Origin: Marivita sp003149565
GTDB taxonomy: Bacteria > Pseudomonadota > Alphaproteobacteria > Rhodobacterales > Rhodobacteraceae
Direction: 5' to 3' (one strand)
NCBI RefSeq assembly: GCF_965216415.1
Contig: NZ_CBDCFU010000002.1
Length of the DNA stretch: 64,000 bases
The number at the start of each line of letters is the position of its first letter. Position 1 is the stretch's first letter. The notes beneath the pieces were generated by a model, which was not told where the DNA came from, made no database searches, and saw only the letters and a program-made list of their open reading frames with translations. Of this stretch, positions 51,300 through 60,428 are shown piece by piece. Position numbers and translations under genes: made by a program.

Positions 51300-52664
51300 A
51301 TGGTATCAGCAGCAGAACAAATGGCCGCGAATACAAGCTGGGCTGCGCTCGGTAAAGCGACCGATTTGCGCAACCGTATTTTGTTTACGCTTGGCCTTCT
51401 GATCGTTTACCGCATCGGCACCTTCATCCCCGTTCCGGGGATCGACGGCATCGCCCTGCGCGAATTCATGGAGCAGGCGCAGCAGGGGATCGGGGGCATC
51501 CTGACGATGTTCACCGGCGGTGCTCTGGGCCGTATGGGCATCTTTGCTCTTGGCATCATGCCCTATATTTCGGCCTCGATCATCGTTCAGCTTCTCGCCT
51601 CAATGGTTCCGTCGCTTGAGCAGTTGAAGAAAGAGGGTGAACAGGGCCGCAAGAAAATCGCGCAATACACGCGCTATGGCACTGTTTTCCTTGCCACATT
51701 CCAAGCCTACGGTCTTGCTGTCAGTCTTGAGGCGGGCGATCTTGTCACCGATCCGGGCTGGTTCTTCCGTGCCTCCTGCGTGATCACCCTGGTGGGTGGC
51801 ACCATGTTCCTGATGTGGCTGGGTGAACAGATCACCGCGCGCGGCGTTGGTAACGGTATCTCGTTGATCATCTTCGTGGGCATCATCGCCGAGGTTCCGG
51901 CGGCTCTGGCGCAGTTCTTTGCCTCGGGTCGGTCCGGCGCGATCAGCCCTGCTGTGATTATCGGGGTGATCCTCATGGTCATTGCCGTGATCATGTTTGT
52001 GGTCTTTATGGAGCGGGCGCTCCGAAAGATTACGATCCAGTATCCCCGCCGCCAGATGGGCATGAAGATCGCCGAAGCGCAGAACAGCCATCTTCCGGTC
52101 AAGGTCAACCCGTCGGGCGTGATTCCGGCGATCTTTGCCAGCTCGCTTTTGCTGCTGCCGACCACGATCAGCACCTTTAGTGGACAGCAGACCGGTCCGG
52201 TCATGTCGACGATCCTTGCCTATTTCGGCCCGGGTCAGCCGCTGTACCTGCTGTTCTTCGGGGCGATGATCGTCTTCTTCGCGTATTTCTACACGTTCAA
52301 CGTGTCGTTCAAGGTTGACGATGTTGCTGACAATCTGAAGAACCAGAACGGCTTTGTGCCGGGTATCCGTCCGGGCAAGAAAACCGCTGAATATCTCGAA
52401 TATGTGGTCAACCGCGTGTTGGTTCTCGGCTCGGCTTATCTGACTGCGGTCTGTCTTCTCCCAGAGATCCTGCGCGGCCAGTTTGCGATCCCGTTCTACT
52501 TCGGCGGTACATCTGTTCTGATTGTGGTGTCGGTGACGATGGACACAATCCAGCAGGTTCAGAGCCACCTGCTTGCGCATCAATACGAAGGTCTTATTCA
52601 AAAATCGCAACTGCGCGGCAAGGGTAAGTCCAAATCAAAAAGACGGAGCCCGGCGCGCCGATGA
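51300..52664 (+). CDS. secY: Preprotein translocase subunit SecY
   Basis: A 454-residue, ten-helix channel of the Sec translocon. Helix 1-2 plug region TFIPVPGIDGIAL, GIMPYISASIIVQLL, and C-terminal cytosolic loop with RGKGKSKSKRR are present. ATG 51300 (MVSAAEQMAAN) is chosen; an in-frame ATG at 51270 would add 10 residues. Overlaps adk by 4 bp. Confidence 0.98.
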   Translation: MVSAAEQMAANTSWAALGKATDLRNRILFTLGLLIVYRIGTFIPVPGIDGIALREFMEQAQQGIGGILTMFTGGALGRMGIFALGIMPYISASIIVQLLASMVPSLEQLKKEGEQGRKKIAQYTRYGTVFLATFQAYGLAVSLEAGDLVTDPGWFFRASCVITLVGGTMFLMWLGEQITARGVGNGISLIIFVGIIAEVPAALAQFFASGRSGAISPAVIIGVILMVIAVIMFVVFMERALRKITIQYPRRQMGMKIAEAQNSHLPVKVNPSGVIPAIFASSLLLLPTTISTFSGQQTGPVMSTILAYFGPGQPLYLLFFGAMIVFFAYFYTFNVSFKVDDVADNLKNQNGFVPGIRPGKKTAEYLEYVVNRVLVLGSAYLTAVCLLPEILRGQFAIPFYFGGTSVLIVVSVTMDTIQQVQSHLLAHQYEGLIQKSQLRGKGKSKSKRRSPARR

Positions 52665-53305
52665 ATATCATACTATTGGGCCCGCCGGGTGCGGGCAAAG
52701 GCACACAAGCGCGATTCCTTTGCGAAGAGCGTGACATGATACAGCTTTCGACCGGCGACATGCTTCGCGAGGCCAAGGATAGCGGTACCGAGATGGGCAA
52801 GATCGTCGCTGACGTGATGGCCCGGGGCGAGTTGGTGACGGACGAGATCGTGATTGGTCTGATCCGCGAAAAGCTCAAGGGCGACAAGAAGGGTGGCTTT
52901 ATCTTTGACGGTTTCCCGCGCACTCTGGCTCAGGCGGATGCTTTGAGCGAATTGCTTGCCGAGGAGGGCGAGACCCTCGATGCGGTGATCGAAATGCGTG
53001 TCGATGACGAGGCGCTGGTCTCCCGCATTAAGGCCCGTTCCACTTGTGGAGGCTGTGGCGATGTCTACAACGACAACACCAAACCGATCCCCGAGGACGG
53101 CAAGTGCTCCAACTGTGGTGGAACTGAATTCAAGCGCCGCGCGGACGACAATGAGGAAAGCCTCAAGCAGCGTCTGATGGAGTACTACAAGAAGACCTCG
53201 CCGCTGATTGGCTACTACCACGCCAAGGGACTTCTGTCCTCGGTTGACGGTCTGGGCGAAATATCCGCTGTGAAAGCGGACATTGCCAAGGTGCTGGACG
53301 CCTAA
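52661..53305 (+). CDS. adk: Adenylate kinase
   Basis: A 214-residue long-form adenylate kinase that interconverts ATP, ADP and AMP. The P-loop GPPGAGKGTQ begins near residue 7. The lid carries four cysteines in zinc-lid layout (CGGCGDVYND and CSNCGG), so a structural zinc is likely. Coupled to secY through ATGA. A convergent lipoprotein gene overlaps its last bases. Confidence 0.98.
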   Translation: MNIILLGPPGAGKGTQARFLCEERDMIQLSTGDMLREAKDSGTEMGKIVADVMARGELVTDEIVIGLIREKLKGDKKGGFIFDGFPRTLAQADALSELLAEEGETLDAVIEMRVDDEALVSRIKARSTCGGCGDVYNDNTKPIPEDGKCSNCGGTEFKRRADDNEESLKQRLMEYYKKTSPLIGYYHAKGLLSSVDGLGEISAVKADIAKVLDA

Positions 53306-53838
53306 TCACATAGAGCAGATGCTCCCGCGTTGCGGGCCGCCTCCAGGGCCTCTCCGATGGGAGCATCTTCGACCACGACCGCCAGCGGCGCATCAGCCGC
53401 TGTCGCGACATAGACCGAGAAGGTCGCCTCGGAGTCTGGACCAGACCCGGTTTTGCAAGCTGCCACGGCGATCGAAAATGTGCCATTGGTGGCGCGCGGT
53501 GCCTCTGTTTCCCAAGCATCGAACATGTCCCGCAGTCGGATGTACTCCGCGCGATCTTCTGGGGCGAGACGGAAGAGCAGCATCCCCTGTGCAGTTTCCA
53601 ACCTCTCCAATTCGAACACACCCATGTCGGCTTGCCCTGTGTCAGACCGCGTTGCGGCAAAGGTCAGAACGGCGCCGTCCGGTGGGATTGTAACGCCAAC
53701 GGGCAGATCAATGCCCGCGCGGATTCCGCTTGGATCTGCTGTTAGGGGCGAAAGTTGTGACAGAGCAAGCATGTTGCCCGGGTTGACGGACCCGCATCCA
53801 ACCAGGGAAAGGGCGGCGAGAATAGAAGTAAGACGCAT
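53302..53838 (-). CDS. Predicted lipoprotein of unknown function
   Basis: A 178-residue precursor; ATG 53838 follows AAGGAAAT. The lipoprotein signal MRLTSILAALSLVGCGSV places the lipidated cysteine at residue 15. The mature part is soluble, possibly beta-rich, with cysteines at AACKTG and near the C-terminus (ALCD). No named family was recognised. Divergent from the DUF2975 gene and 4 bp convergent overlap with adk. The AT-rich promoter space of 68 bp differs from the surrounding GC-rich DNA. Confidence 0.7.
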   Translation of the reverse strand: MRLTSILAALSLVGCGSVNPGNMLALSQLSPLTADPSGIRAGIDLPVGVTIPPDGAVLTFAATRSDTGQADMGVFELERLETAQGMLLFRLAPEDRAEYIRLRDMFDAWETEAPRATNGTFSIAVAACKTGSGPDSEATFSVYVATAADAPLAVVVEDAPIGEALEAARNAGASALCD

Positions 53839-53906
53839 AAATATTTCCTTGATTCGTGTAAAAATTATCGTAAAACAATAAAAATAATTCACGCAAGGAG
53901 TAATCG

Positions 53907-54428
53907 ATGCGCTTCTCTCTGCCGACGGTTCTTTATTTTGGCACATGGTCCGCGCTACTGGCGGCGCCGGTGCTTTTGGTTGCGCTGATCATCATGGGGC
54001 AGTTTTCGCCAGATGCAGTGCGGGAGGCCTTTCCGACCGTGCCGGTGTCGGACGTGCAAAGCGACGAGCAGATCATTTTTGCCGGACTTGTCGGACTGGT
54101 CCCTTGGGGGATCGGTGCATGGGTGCTGTATCAGGTGCAAGCCTTGTTCGCTCTATACCGTAACAACCGCGCCTTGACGATCGAGGCTGCGCTGATCATC
54201 CGAAACATAGGGGTCGGGCTGGTCCTGATCGCGGTCGCGCAGGTGGTGACACGCTCTGTGCAGAGCCTGATGCTCACCTCCGCCAATGTCGCTGGCGAAC
54301 GGATGCTGGCGATCCAGTTCGGTTTCGCCCAGGTCGGCTTGGTACTGGCGGCAGGGCTCATGGTGGTGATCGGGCGTAGCATGGTCGAGGCGGCCCGCGC
54401 CGTGGACGACATGCGCGGGTTCGTCTGA
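53907..54428 (+). CDS. DUF2975 membrane protein
   Basis: A 173-residue protein with four membrane helices (SALLAAPVLLVALIIMG; IFAGLVGLVPWGIGAWVLY; IIRNIGVGLVLIAVAQVV; FAQVGLVLAAGLMVVIG) matching DUF2975. CAAGGAG precedes the ATG. DUF2975 proteins typically travel with a small Cro/CI-type regulator, as here: the next gene starts on its last base. The function is unknown. Confidence 0.82.
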   Translation: MRFSLPTVLYFGTWSALLAAPVLLVALIIMGQFSPDAVREAFPTVPVSDVQSDEQIIFAGLVGLVPWGIGAWVLYQVQALFALYRNNRALTIEAALIIRNIGVGLVLIAVAQVVTRSVQSLMLTSANVAGERMLAIQFGFAQVGLVLAAGLMVVIGRSMVEAARAVDDMRGFV

Positions 54429-54649
54429 TGGAGATCATCGTCCGGCTCGATGTGATGTTGGCGCATCGTAAGATGAAGGCACGCGATCTCGCAGATCAAA
54501 TAGGCATTTCAGAACAGAATGTCAGCCTCTTGCGCACCGGTAAGGTCAAGGGTATCCGCTTCAACACACTGGCGCGGATCTGCGAGGTTTTGCAGTGTCA
54601 GCCTGGCGATATTCTCGAAGCGGCGCCGCTTGTGGATAAAGATGCCTGA
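54428..54649 (+). CDS. Small Cro/CI-type helix-turn-helix regulator (YozG-like)
   Basis: A 73-residue XRE-type regulator made of a single HTH domain (VMLAHRKMKARDLADQIGISEQNVSLLRTGKVKGIRF) and CEVLQCQPGDILE. It overlaps the DUF2975 gene by one base and forms a two-gene module with it. It probably controls its own promoter at 53838-53907. Confidence 0.88.
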   Translation: MEIIVRLDVMLAHRKMKARDLADQIGISEQNVSLLRTGKVKGIRFNTLARICEVLQCQPGDILEAAPLVDKDA

Positions 54650-54665
54650 GGCAGGTTCTCCGCCC

Positions 54666-54694
54666 TTGACGTCCACGCCAATCACTCCTATCTA
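54666..54694 (+). promoter_or_regulatory. Promoter of the alpha operon (rpsM-rpsK-rpoA-rplQ)
   Basis: TTGACG and TATCTA are 17 bp apart, 157 bp before rpsM. Confidence 0.65.
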
Positions 54695-54850
54695 CCGCCA
54701 TCTCTTAACAGAGAATCACCGTCGCAGCGCGGGTCGCGCCCGTCTGCGGATCACCTGATCAGCTGAAGGCCCCAAGGATGAAACCGACGGGCCTTATGTT
54801 GTGAAAAAAGGGTCTGGAGCTACGGACCCGCAACGAAAAGGAAGTCCTAC

Positions 54851-55219
54851 GTGGCACGTATTGCTGGCGTGAACATTCCCACAGGGAAGCGTGTTCCAAT
54901 CGCCCTCACCTATATCACCGGTATTGGCCATACCTCCGCAAAAGCCATTTGCGAGGCAGTCGGTATCGACCCGACCCGTCGTGTTAACGAACTCAGCGAT
55001 GCCGAAGTGCTCTCTGTTCGTGAACATATCGACGCAAACTACACTGTCGAAGGCGACCTGCGCCGCGAAGTGCAGATGAACATCAAGCGCCTGATGGACC
55101 TCGGCTGCTACCGCGGCCTGCGCCATCGTCGCAACCTTCCGGTGCGCGGTCAGCGGACCCACACCAACGCTCGTACCCGCAAAGGCCCCGCAAAGGCCAT
55201 TGCCGGTAAGAAGAAATAA
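54851..55219 (+). CDS. rpsM: 30S ribosomal protein S13
   Basis: A 122-residue S13 of the head-50S bridge (MARIAGVNIPTGKRVPIALTYI; RGQRTHTNARTRKGPAKAI). The start is GTG at 54851, with AAAAGGAAG upstream; an unusual start for a ribosomal gene. First gene of the alpha operon segment. Confidence 0.98.
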   Translation: MARIAGVNIPTGKRVPIALTYITGIGHTSAKAICEAVGIDPTRRVNELSDAEVLSVREHIDANYTVEGDLRREVQMNIKRLMDLGCYRGLRHRRNLPVRGQRTHTNARTRKGPAKAIAGKKK

Positions 55220-55234
55220 GGGAGGTCTGCACCA

Positions 55235-55627
55235 ATGGCACGTGATACCCGTCGCGGAGGCAAGAAGAAGGTCTCCAAGAACATCGCAGCTGGCGTCGCC
55301 CATGTGAACTCCAGCTTCAACAACACCAAGATCCTGATCTCCGACGTGCAGGGCAACGCCATTTCGTGGTCGTCTGCCGGCACCATGGGCTTCAAAGGCT
55401 CGCGGAAGTCCACACCCTACGCGGCCCAGTTGGCTGCCGAAGATGCGGGCCGCAAGGCACAGGAACATGGCGTCAAGACGCTCGAAGTCGAAGTTCAGGG
55501 CCCCGGTTCGGGTCGTGAATCGGCTCTGCGCGCGCTGGCCGCTGTCGGCTTCAACATCACGTCGATCCGTGATGTGACCCCGATCGCGCACAATGGCTGC
55601 CGCCCGCCGAAGCGCCGTCGCGTCTAA
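55235..55627 (+). CDS. rpsK: 30S ribosomal protein S11
   Basis: A 130-residue platform protein S11 (AGVAHVNSSFNNTKILISDVQG; GFNITSIRDVTPIAHNGCRPPKRRR). GGGAGG precedes the start. Confidence 0.99.
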   Translation: MARDTRRGGKKKVSKNIAAGVAHVNSSFNNTKILISDVQGNAISWSSAGTMGFKGSRKSTPYAAQLAAEDAGRKAQEHGVKTLEVEVQGPGSGRESALRALAAVGFNITSIRDVTPIAHNGCRPPKRRRV

Positions 55628-55644
55628 AAGCGAACAACACAATG

Positions 55645-55674
55645 GCATGGCCCCACCATTTGGTGGGGGCGTGC
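55645..55674 (+). terminator. Terminator-like hairpin between rpsK and rpoA
   Basis: GCATGGCCCCACC, loop ATTT, GGTGGGGGCGTGC with T-rich DNA after it. It may set the lower level of rpoA relative to S13/S11. Confidence 0.55.
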
Positions 55675-55742
55675 TTTCGTCATTTTAACCTCGGGCGTTT
55701 CTGCCTTTTGGACATGGGGCAGAGACAAGAATGGAGGGACGC

Positions 55743-56759
55743 ATGATCCACAAAAACTGGGCAGAACTGATCAAGCCGACACAGCTCGACGTCAAGCCGG
55801 GCGCCGATCCGTCGCGCGTGGCCACCGTTGTGGCCGAGCCGCTGGAGCGGGGCTTTGGTCTGACCCTCGGCAACGCGCTGCGCCGCGTACTGCTGTCGTC
55901 GCTTCAGGGCGCCGCAATCACCTCTGTGCAAATCGACAACGTGCTGCACGAGTTTTCCAGCGTTGCCGGCGTGCGCGAAGACGTGACAGACGTCGTTCTG
56001 AACCTCAAGGGTGTGTCGCTCCGCATGGAAGTCGAAGGCCCCAAGCGCGTGTCCATCAATGCCAAAGGTCCGGGCGTCGTCACCGCTGGTGACATTTCGG
56101 AAACCAACGGCATCGAGGTGCTGAACCGTGACCATGTGATCTGCCACCTCGACGATGGTGCGGACCTTTACATGGAGCTGACGGTCAACACCGGCAAGGG
56201 CTACGTGTCCGCGGACAAGAACAAGCCGGAAGACGCCCCCATCGGCCTGATGCCGATCGACGCGATCTATTCGCCGGTCAAGAAGGTCGCCTATGACGTT
56301 CAGCCGACCCGTGAAGGTCAGGTTCTGGACTATGACAAGCTGACCATGAAGGTGGAAACCGACGGCTCCGTCACTCCGGAAGACGCCGTGGCCTATGCCG
56401 CGCGCATCCTTCAGGACCAGCTGTCGATCTTCGTCAACTTCGACGAACCGGAAAGCGCGCGTCCGCAGGACGACGACGATGGTCTCGAGTTCAACCCGCT
56501 TCTGCTCAAGAAGGTGGACGAACTGGAGTTGTCTGTCCGTTCGGCGAACTGCCTGAAGAACGACAACATCGTCTATATCGGCGATCTCATCCAGAAAACC
56601 GAAGCCGAGATGCTCCGCACGCCGAACTTTGGTCGCAAGTCGCTGAACGAGATCAAGGAAGTGCTGTCCGGCATGGGGCTGCACCTTGGCATGGATGTCG
56701 AGGACTGGCCGCCAGACAACATCGAAGACCTGGCGAAAAAGCTGGAAGACAACTTTTAA
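55743..56759 (+). CDS. rpoA: DNA-directed RNA polymerase alpha subunit
   Basis: A 338-residue alpha subunit. The N-terminal dimerisation domain (PLERGFGLTLGNALRRVLLSSL) nucleates polymerase assembly; the C-terminal domain (LELSVRSANCLKNDNIVYIGDL; GRKSLNEIKEVL) binds UP elements and activators. The start at 55743 lies 4 residues after an in-frame ATG at 55731; GGAGGG sits immediately upstream of 55743. Confidence 0.98.
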   Translation: MIHKNWAELIKPTQLDVKPGADPSRVATVVAEPLERGFGLTLGNALRRVLLSSLQGAAITSVQIDNVLHEFSSVAGVREDVTDVVLNLKGVSLRMEVEGPKRVSINAKGPGVVTAGDISETNGIEVLNRDHVICHLDDGADLYMELTVNTGKGYVSADKNKPEDAPIGLMPIDAIYSPVKKVAYDVQPTREGQVLDYDKLTMKVETDGSVTPEDAVAYAARILQDQLSIFVNFDEPESARPQDDDDGLEFNPLLLKKVDELELSVRSANCLKNDNIVYIGDLIQKTEAEMLRTPNFGRKSLNEIKEVLSGMGLHLGMDVEDWPPDNIEDLAKKLEDNF

Positions 56760-56766
56760 GCCATTT

Positions 56767-56788
56767 GGGTGAGGGGCAACCCTCACCC
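56767..56788 (+). repeat. Hairpin between rpoA and rplQ
   Basis: A perfect 9-bp stem GGGTGAGGG/CCCTCACCC with tetraloop GCAA, 7 bp after rpoA. No T-tract. Confidence 0.6.
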
Positions 56789-56883
56789 GAACACCGGGCA
56801 CCCGCCCCAAGGAGAGCCGCTGACACGCATCGGTGGCCGGACAAAGCAAAAACGCCCGTAGAGGGCACATTAGGAGAAGACAC

Positions 56884-57306
56884 ATGCGTCACGCACGAGG
56901 CTACCGCCGCCTGAACCGCACCCACGAGCACCGCAAGGCGCTCTTTGCCAACATGGCTGGCTCGCTCATCGAACATGAGCAGATCAAGACCACCCTGCCG
57001 AAAGCCAAGGAACTGCGCCCGATCGTTGAAAAGCTGATCACGCTGGGCAAGCGCGGTGACCTGCATGCCCGCCGTCAGGCAGCGGCACAGCTCAAGGAAG
57101 AGAAAGACGTCGCCAAGCTGTTCGAAGTGCTCGGCCCACGGTATGCCGAGCGGTCGGGCGGCTATGTCCGCATCCTGAAAGCCGGTTTCCGCTATGGCGA
57201 CATGGCACCGATGGCGATCATCGAATTCGTCGACCGTGACGTCGACGCAAAAGGCGCTGCCGACAAGGCCCGTCTGGCCGAGTTCGAAACCGCCGACGAA
57301 GAATAA
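56884..57306 (+). CDS. rplQ: 50S ribosomal protein L17
   Basis: A 140-residue L17 (MRHARGYRRLNRTHEHRKALF). AGGAGAAG precedes ATG 56884; the frame opens 51 bp earlier without support. Last gene of the ribosomal superoperon. Confidence 0.98.
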   Translation: MRHARGYRRLNRTHEHRKALFANMAGSLIEHEQIKTTLPKAKELRPIVEKLITLGKRGDLHARRQAAAQLKEEKDVAKLFEVLGPRYAERSGGYVRILKAGFRYGDMAPMAIIEFVDRDVDAKGAADKARLAEFETADEE

Positions 57307-57331
57307 GATCACGCCCGCAAGGGACGATCAC

Positions 57332-57359
57332 AGCCCCGCCCGAGTGGCGGGGCTTTTTT
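57332..57359 (+). terminator. Intrinsic terminator after rplQ
   Basis: AGCCCCGCC/GGCGGGGCT around CGAGT, then T6. Confidence 0.93.
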
Positions 57360-57824
57360 GTGGGGGGCAGCGTCATCCCGCACCGCACGGTCCATTTCCG
57401 CGCTGTTAACCCTTCCCTCCGATACCTCCCGCCCATCGGATCCGACCCGTTCCGTCTTGCGGCGGGACACCCCAAGCGACAAACCTCTCCGGCGAACGCA
57501 TTGCGTTCCAACTATGAGAGACGCGTTTCATGAGGCCCTTCGGGGTGCAGGTTCAAAGCGGGTGACGCCGCTTTGCAGACGAGAGAGCATGTCCACCCAA
57601 CTCAGGTGACGTCACCTCTTTTTGGAAATTTGGGGCACGCCCCGTCGAATGAAAGTATCACACGGTTCGAGCAACCCAGCTCGTCCGAAGGATGAGCCGC
57701 GCCCGACCCTCGACCCGGGAGGGCGCATTGGCGTGTCGTTTGCTTTAATTGCCGTTATGCGCGTGACACCGCCTCGCATCGTTCAGCGGTCGCACGCGCC
57801 CACCCAGGGTCGGGCGCTTTGTAG

Positions 57825-57844
57825 GGTGCGTGTTTACACGCACC
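57825..57844. repeat. Interspersed GTGCGTG hairpin, copy 7
   Basis: GGTGCGTGT and ACACGCACC around TT, preceded by GTAG. Confidence 0.8.
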
Positions 57845-57859
57845 AAATCGACCGTCCCG

Positions 57860-57877
57860 GTGCGTGATTTCACGCAC
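57860..57877. repeat. Interspersed GTGCGTG hairpin, copy 8
   Basis: GTGCGTG and CACGCAC around ATTT, close to the parE stop codon. Confidence 0.75.
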
Positions 57878-57882
57878 GGAAC

Positions 57883-59841
57883 TCAAACATCCAACTCCTC
57901 AACAAACCGCGCGTTCTCCTGAATATACTGGAACCGCAGCTCCGGCTTCTTGCCCATCAGACGTTCCACCAGGTCGCCGGTCTCGCCCGGTTCGTCCTCG
58001 TCAATGGTCACGCGGATCAATTTCCGCGAGGCCGGGTCCATTGTAGTTTCTTTCAAATCTTTCGCGTCCATCTCGCCCAGACCCTTGAAGCGCTGGACGT
58101 CGATCTTGCCTTTGCCGCCCAAACCTTTCTCCATCATCAGGTCCTTCTCGGCATCATCCGCCACGTAAAGCCGCTTGGCCCCCTGCGTGAGCCGGTACAA
58201 GGGCGGGCAGGCCAGATACAGGTGCCCTGCGTCGATCATCGGGCGCATCTGGGTGAAGAAGAATGTCATCAAAAGCGACGCGATATGTGCGCCGTCAACG
58301 TCCGCGTCCGTCATGATGATAATCTTTTCGTAACGCAGATCGTCGACATTGAACTTCGTCCCAAGGCCCACACCCAAGGCCTGTGTGAGATCACTGATCT
58401 CGGCATTGGTCCCCAGTTTTGAGGAGGCAGCACCAAGAACGTTCAGGATTTTCCCCCGCAGCGGCAGAAGCGCCTGTGTCTTGCGGTCCCGCGCCATCTT
58501 GGCCGATCCACCAGCCGAGTCGCCCTCCACGATGAAAAGCTCCGTGCCTTCGCGTGAGGTGGCCGAGCAATCGACGAGTTTGCCCGGAAGGCGCAGTTTC
58601 TTGGTCGCTGATTTGCGCTGGGTCTCTTTCTCCTGTCGCCGCCGCAACCGCTCTTCGGCGCGCAGCACAAGAAAGTCGAGAATGGCCCCTGCGGACTTCG
58701 TATCCGCCGCAAGCCAGTTGTCGAAATGATCGCGGACCGCGCCTTCGACCAGTCGCTGTGCTTCTGTGGTTGCGAGCCGGTCTTTGGTCTGGCCCACGAA
58801 TTCTGGTTCGCGGATGAAGCAAGAGACCAGCGCGCACCCGCCCGTGATCAGGTCATCGCGGGTGATCTGTGCGGCCTTCTTGTTGTTCGACAACTCGCCA
58901 TATGCGCGGATACCCTTGAGGATCGCTACCCAGAACCCGGCCTCATGCGTGCCGCCTTCGGGGGTGGGAACCGTGTTACAGTAGGACTGGATGAACCCGT
59001 CACGCGATGGCGTCCAGTTGATCGCCCATTCCACCTTGCCGGGTGTGTTGAATTTTTCCTTGAAATCGACCGTGCCGGAAAACGGCTTCTCGGCGTAGGT
59101 CGACGCGCTGCCCAGCGTTTCCACCAGATAATCGCTGAGACCGCCGGGAAAGTGGAATGTCGCCTCTGTCGGCGTGTCACCATCCTCGATCGCCGATTTC
59201 CAACGGATCTCGACACCGGAAAACAGATAGGCCTTTGACCGCACCATCTTGAACAGACGCGCGGGTTTGAATCGGTGCGAGCCGAAGATTTGTTCATCTG
59301 CATGGAATGTCACGGTTGTGCCGCGCCGATTCGGTGCCGCTCCGACCTTCTCCACTTTGGTGAGAGGAATGCCGCGTGAGAAGCGTTGCTCGAACAGCTC
59401 CTTGTTGCGGGCAACCTGAACCACCATCGAGTCACTGAGCGCATTCACAACCGAGGCACCAACCCCGTGCAGACCGCCCGAGGTCTCATAGGCCTTGCCG
59501 CTGAATTTCCCGCCCGCATGCAGGGTGCAGAGGATTACTTCGAGCGCGGATTTGTCCGGAAACTTGGGATGCGGATCAATCGGAATACCGCGCCCGTTGT
59601 CGCGGATGGTGACGGCGTAATCTTCGTGCAACTCAACCTCGATCCGGTTGGCGTGCCCCGCCACCGCTTCGTCCATCGAGTTGTCGAGCACCTCGGCCAC
59701 GAGGTGATGCAGAGCACGCTCATCGGTGCCGCCGATATACATGCCGGGCCGTTTGCGGACGGGCTCCAGCCCCTCCAGCACCTCAATCGAGGAGGCGTCA
59801 TAGTCGGTCGGTTCGTGTCCGGAGAGAAGGTCTTCGGCCAT
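57883..59841 (-). CDS. parE: DNA topoisomerase IV subunit B
   Basis: A 652-residue type IIA ATPase subunit that decatenates chromosomes with ParC. GHKL motifs DNSMDEAVAGH, RDNGRGIPIDPHPKFP and GGLHGVGASVVNALS form the ATPase. The TOPRIM domain has EGDSAGGSAKMARDR and DADVDGAHIASLLMTFFF. GyrB is the alternative, but the length and the short insert pattern favour ParE. Single gene, with a hypothetical gene upstream on the same strand. Confidence 0.93.
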   Translation of the reverse strand: MAEDLLSGHEPTDYDASSIEVLEGLEPVRKRPGMYIGGTDERALHHLVAEVLDNSMDEAVAGHANRIEVELHEDYAVTIRDNGRGIPIDPHPKFPDKSALEVILCTLHAGGKFSGKAYETSGGLHGVGASVVNALSDSMVVQVARNKELFEQRFSRGIPLTKVEKVGAAPNRRGTTVTFHADEQIFGSHRFKPARLFKMVRSKAYLFSGVEIRWKSAIEDGDTPTEATFHFPGGLSDYLVETLGSASTYAEKPFSGTVDFKEKFNTPGKVEWAINWTPSRDGFIQSYCNTVPTPEGGTHEAGFWVAILKGIRAYGELSNNKKAAQITRDDLITGGCALVSCFIREPEFVGQTKDRLATTEAQRLVEGAVRDHFDNWLAADTKSAGAILDFLVLRAEERLRRRQEKETQRKSATKKLRLPGKLVDCSATSREGTELFIVEGDSAGGSAKMARDRKTQALLPLRGKILNVLGAASSKLGTNAEISDLTQALGVGLGTKFNVDDLRYEKIIIMTDADVDGAHIASLLMTFFFTQMRPMIDAGHLYLACPPLYRLTQGAKRLYVADDAEKDLMMEKGLGGKGKIDVQRFKGLGEMDAKDLKETTMDPASRKLIRVTIDEDEPGETGDLVERLMGKKPELRFQYIQENARFVEELDV

Positions 59842-59904
59842 GGCAGCTGCTCTGTCTTTGTTGCTTTGCGGCAGTATGACAGACGTGCGGTCGAGGGGGA
59901 AGCG

Positions 59905-60318
59905 TCAGCGTGCCGTCTCGTCTTTCATCAGGCGTTCCGCCTTGCGTCGGACCAACACGCCCCGCAGGTCGTGCATGGCGAGAAGGAGCGCGTCCGTCAC
60001 TGTTTCAAGCTGCTCGGGTGTTGCGCGCGATTGGGCCCATTGGGTAGTGAGGTTGAGGTGGTCAACGGTGCGCAGTATGTCATCGACATCGCGATCCGCC
60101 AGAGTGATCTGCCGTTGCCGCATCCAATCGCGAATGACGGCGACATCGTCTTCGCTCAAGGTGCGGTCGCCATGGGGTTTGATCTCACCATTGCGGATGT
60201 TGACGACGGCGATCTGATCCATTTCGATCCGACGCTGCGGGTTCTCTGTATCCACACGAAAAACAAGCGCGCCGTTTTCGCGTACCCTGAAGTAATATCC
60301 AGGAAGGTCTCCAGCCAT
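59905..60318 (-). CDS. Conserved hypothetical protein
   Basis: A 137-residue soluble protein. The N-terminal half contains VRENGALVFRVDTENPQRRIEMDQIAVVN, a small beta-sheet region. The C-terminal half is helical and charged (DDVAVIRDWMRQRQITLADRDVDDILRTVDHLN). No named family or catalytic motif was recognised. It is upstream of parE on the same strand, 63 bp away. Confidence 0.7.
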   Translation of the reverse strand: MAGDLPGYYFRVRENGALVFRVDTENPQRRIEMDQIAVVNIRNGEIKPHGDRTLSEDDVAVIRDWMRQRQITLADRDVDDILRTVDHLNLTTQWAQSRATPEQLETVTDALLLAMHDLRGVLVRRKAERLMKDETAR

Positions 60319-60428
60319 AAACGCCTCGTGCCTGTTCTGGTGTCAGGCTACCAACTCATACTCAATTAAACCAGTCCGAGACACAGGCCGCGACCTGGGT
60401 ACTTTCTTCAATAGAATCCAAGTCTGGC

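Larger units (their letters stand above)
57360..57882. other. Intergenic region between rplQ and parE
   Basis: This 523-bp space has open frames on the plus strand but no ribosome sites, motifs or typical codon use. It holds two GTGCGTG-family hairpins next to the parE end. Nothing else is recognisable. Confidence 0.5.

Noticed and set aside
59386..60369. Plus-strand frame across parE and the hypothetical gene
   Set aside because: It overlaps the ParE ATPase domain antisense and has no features of its own.
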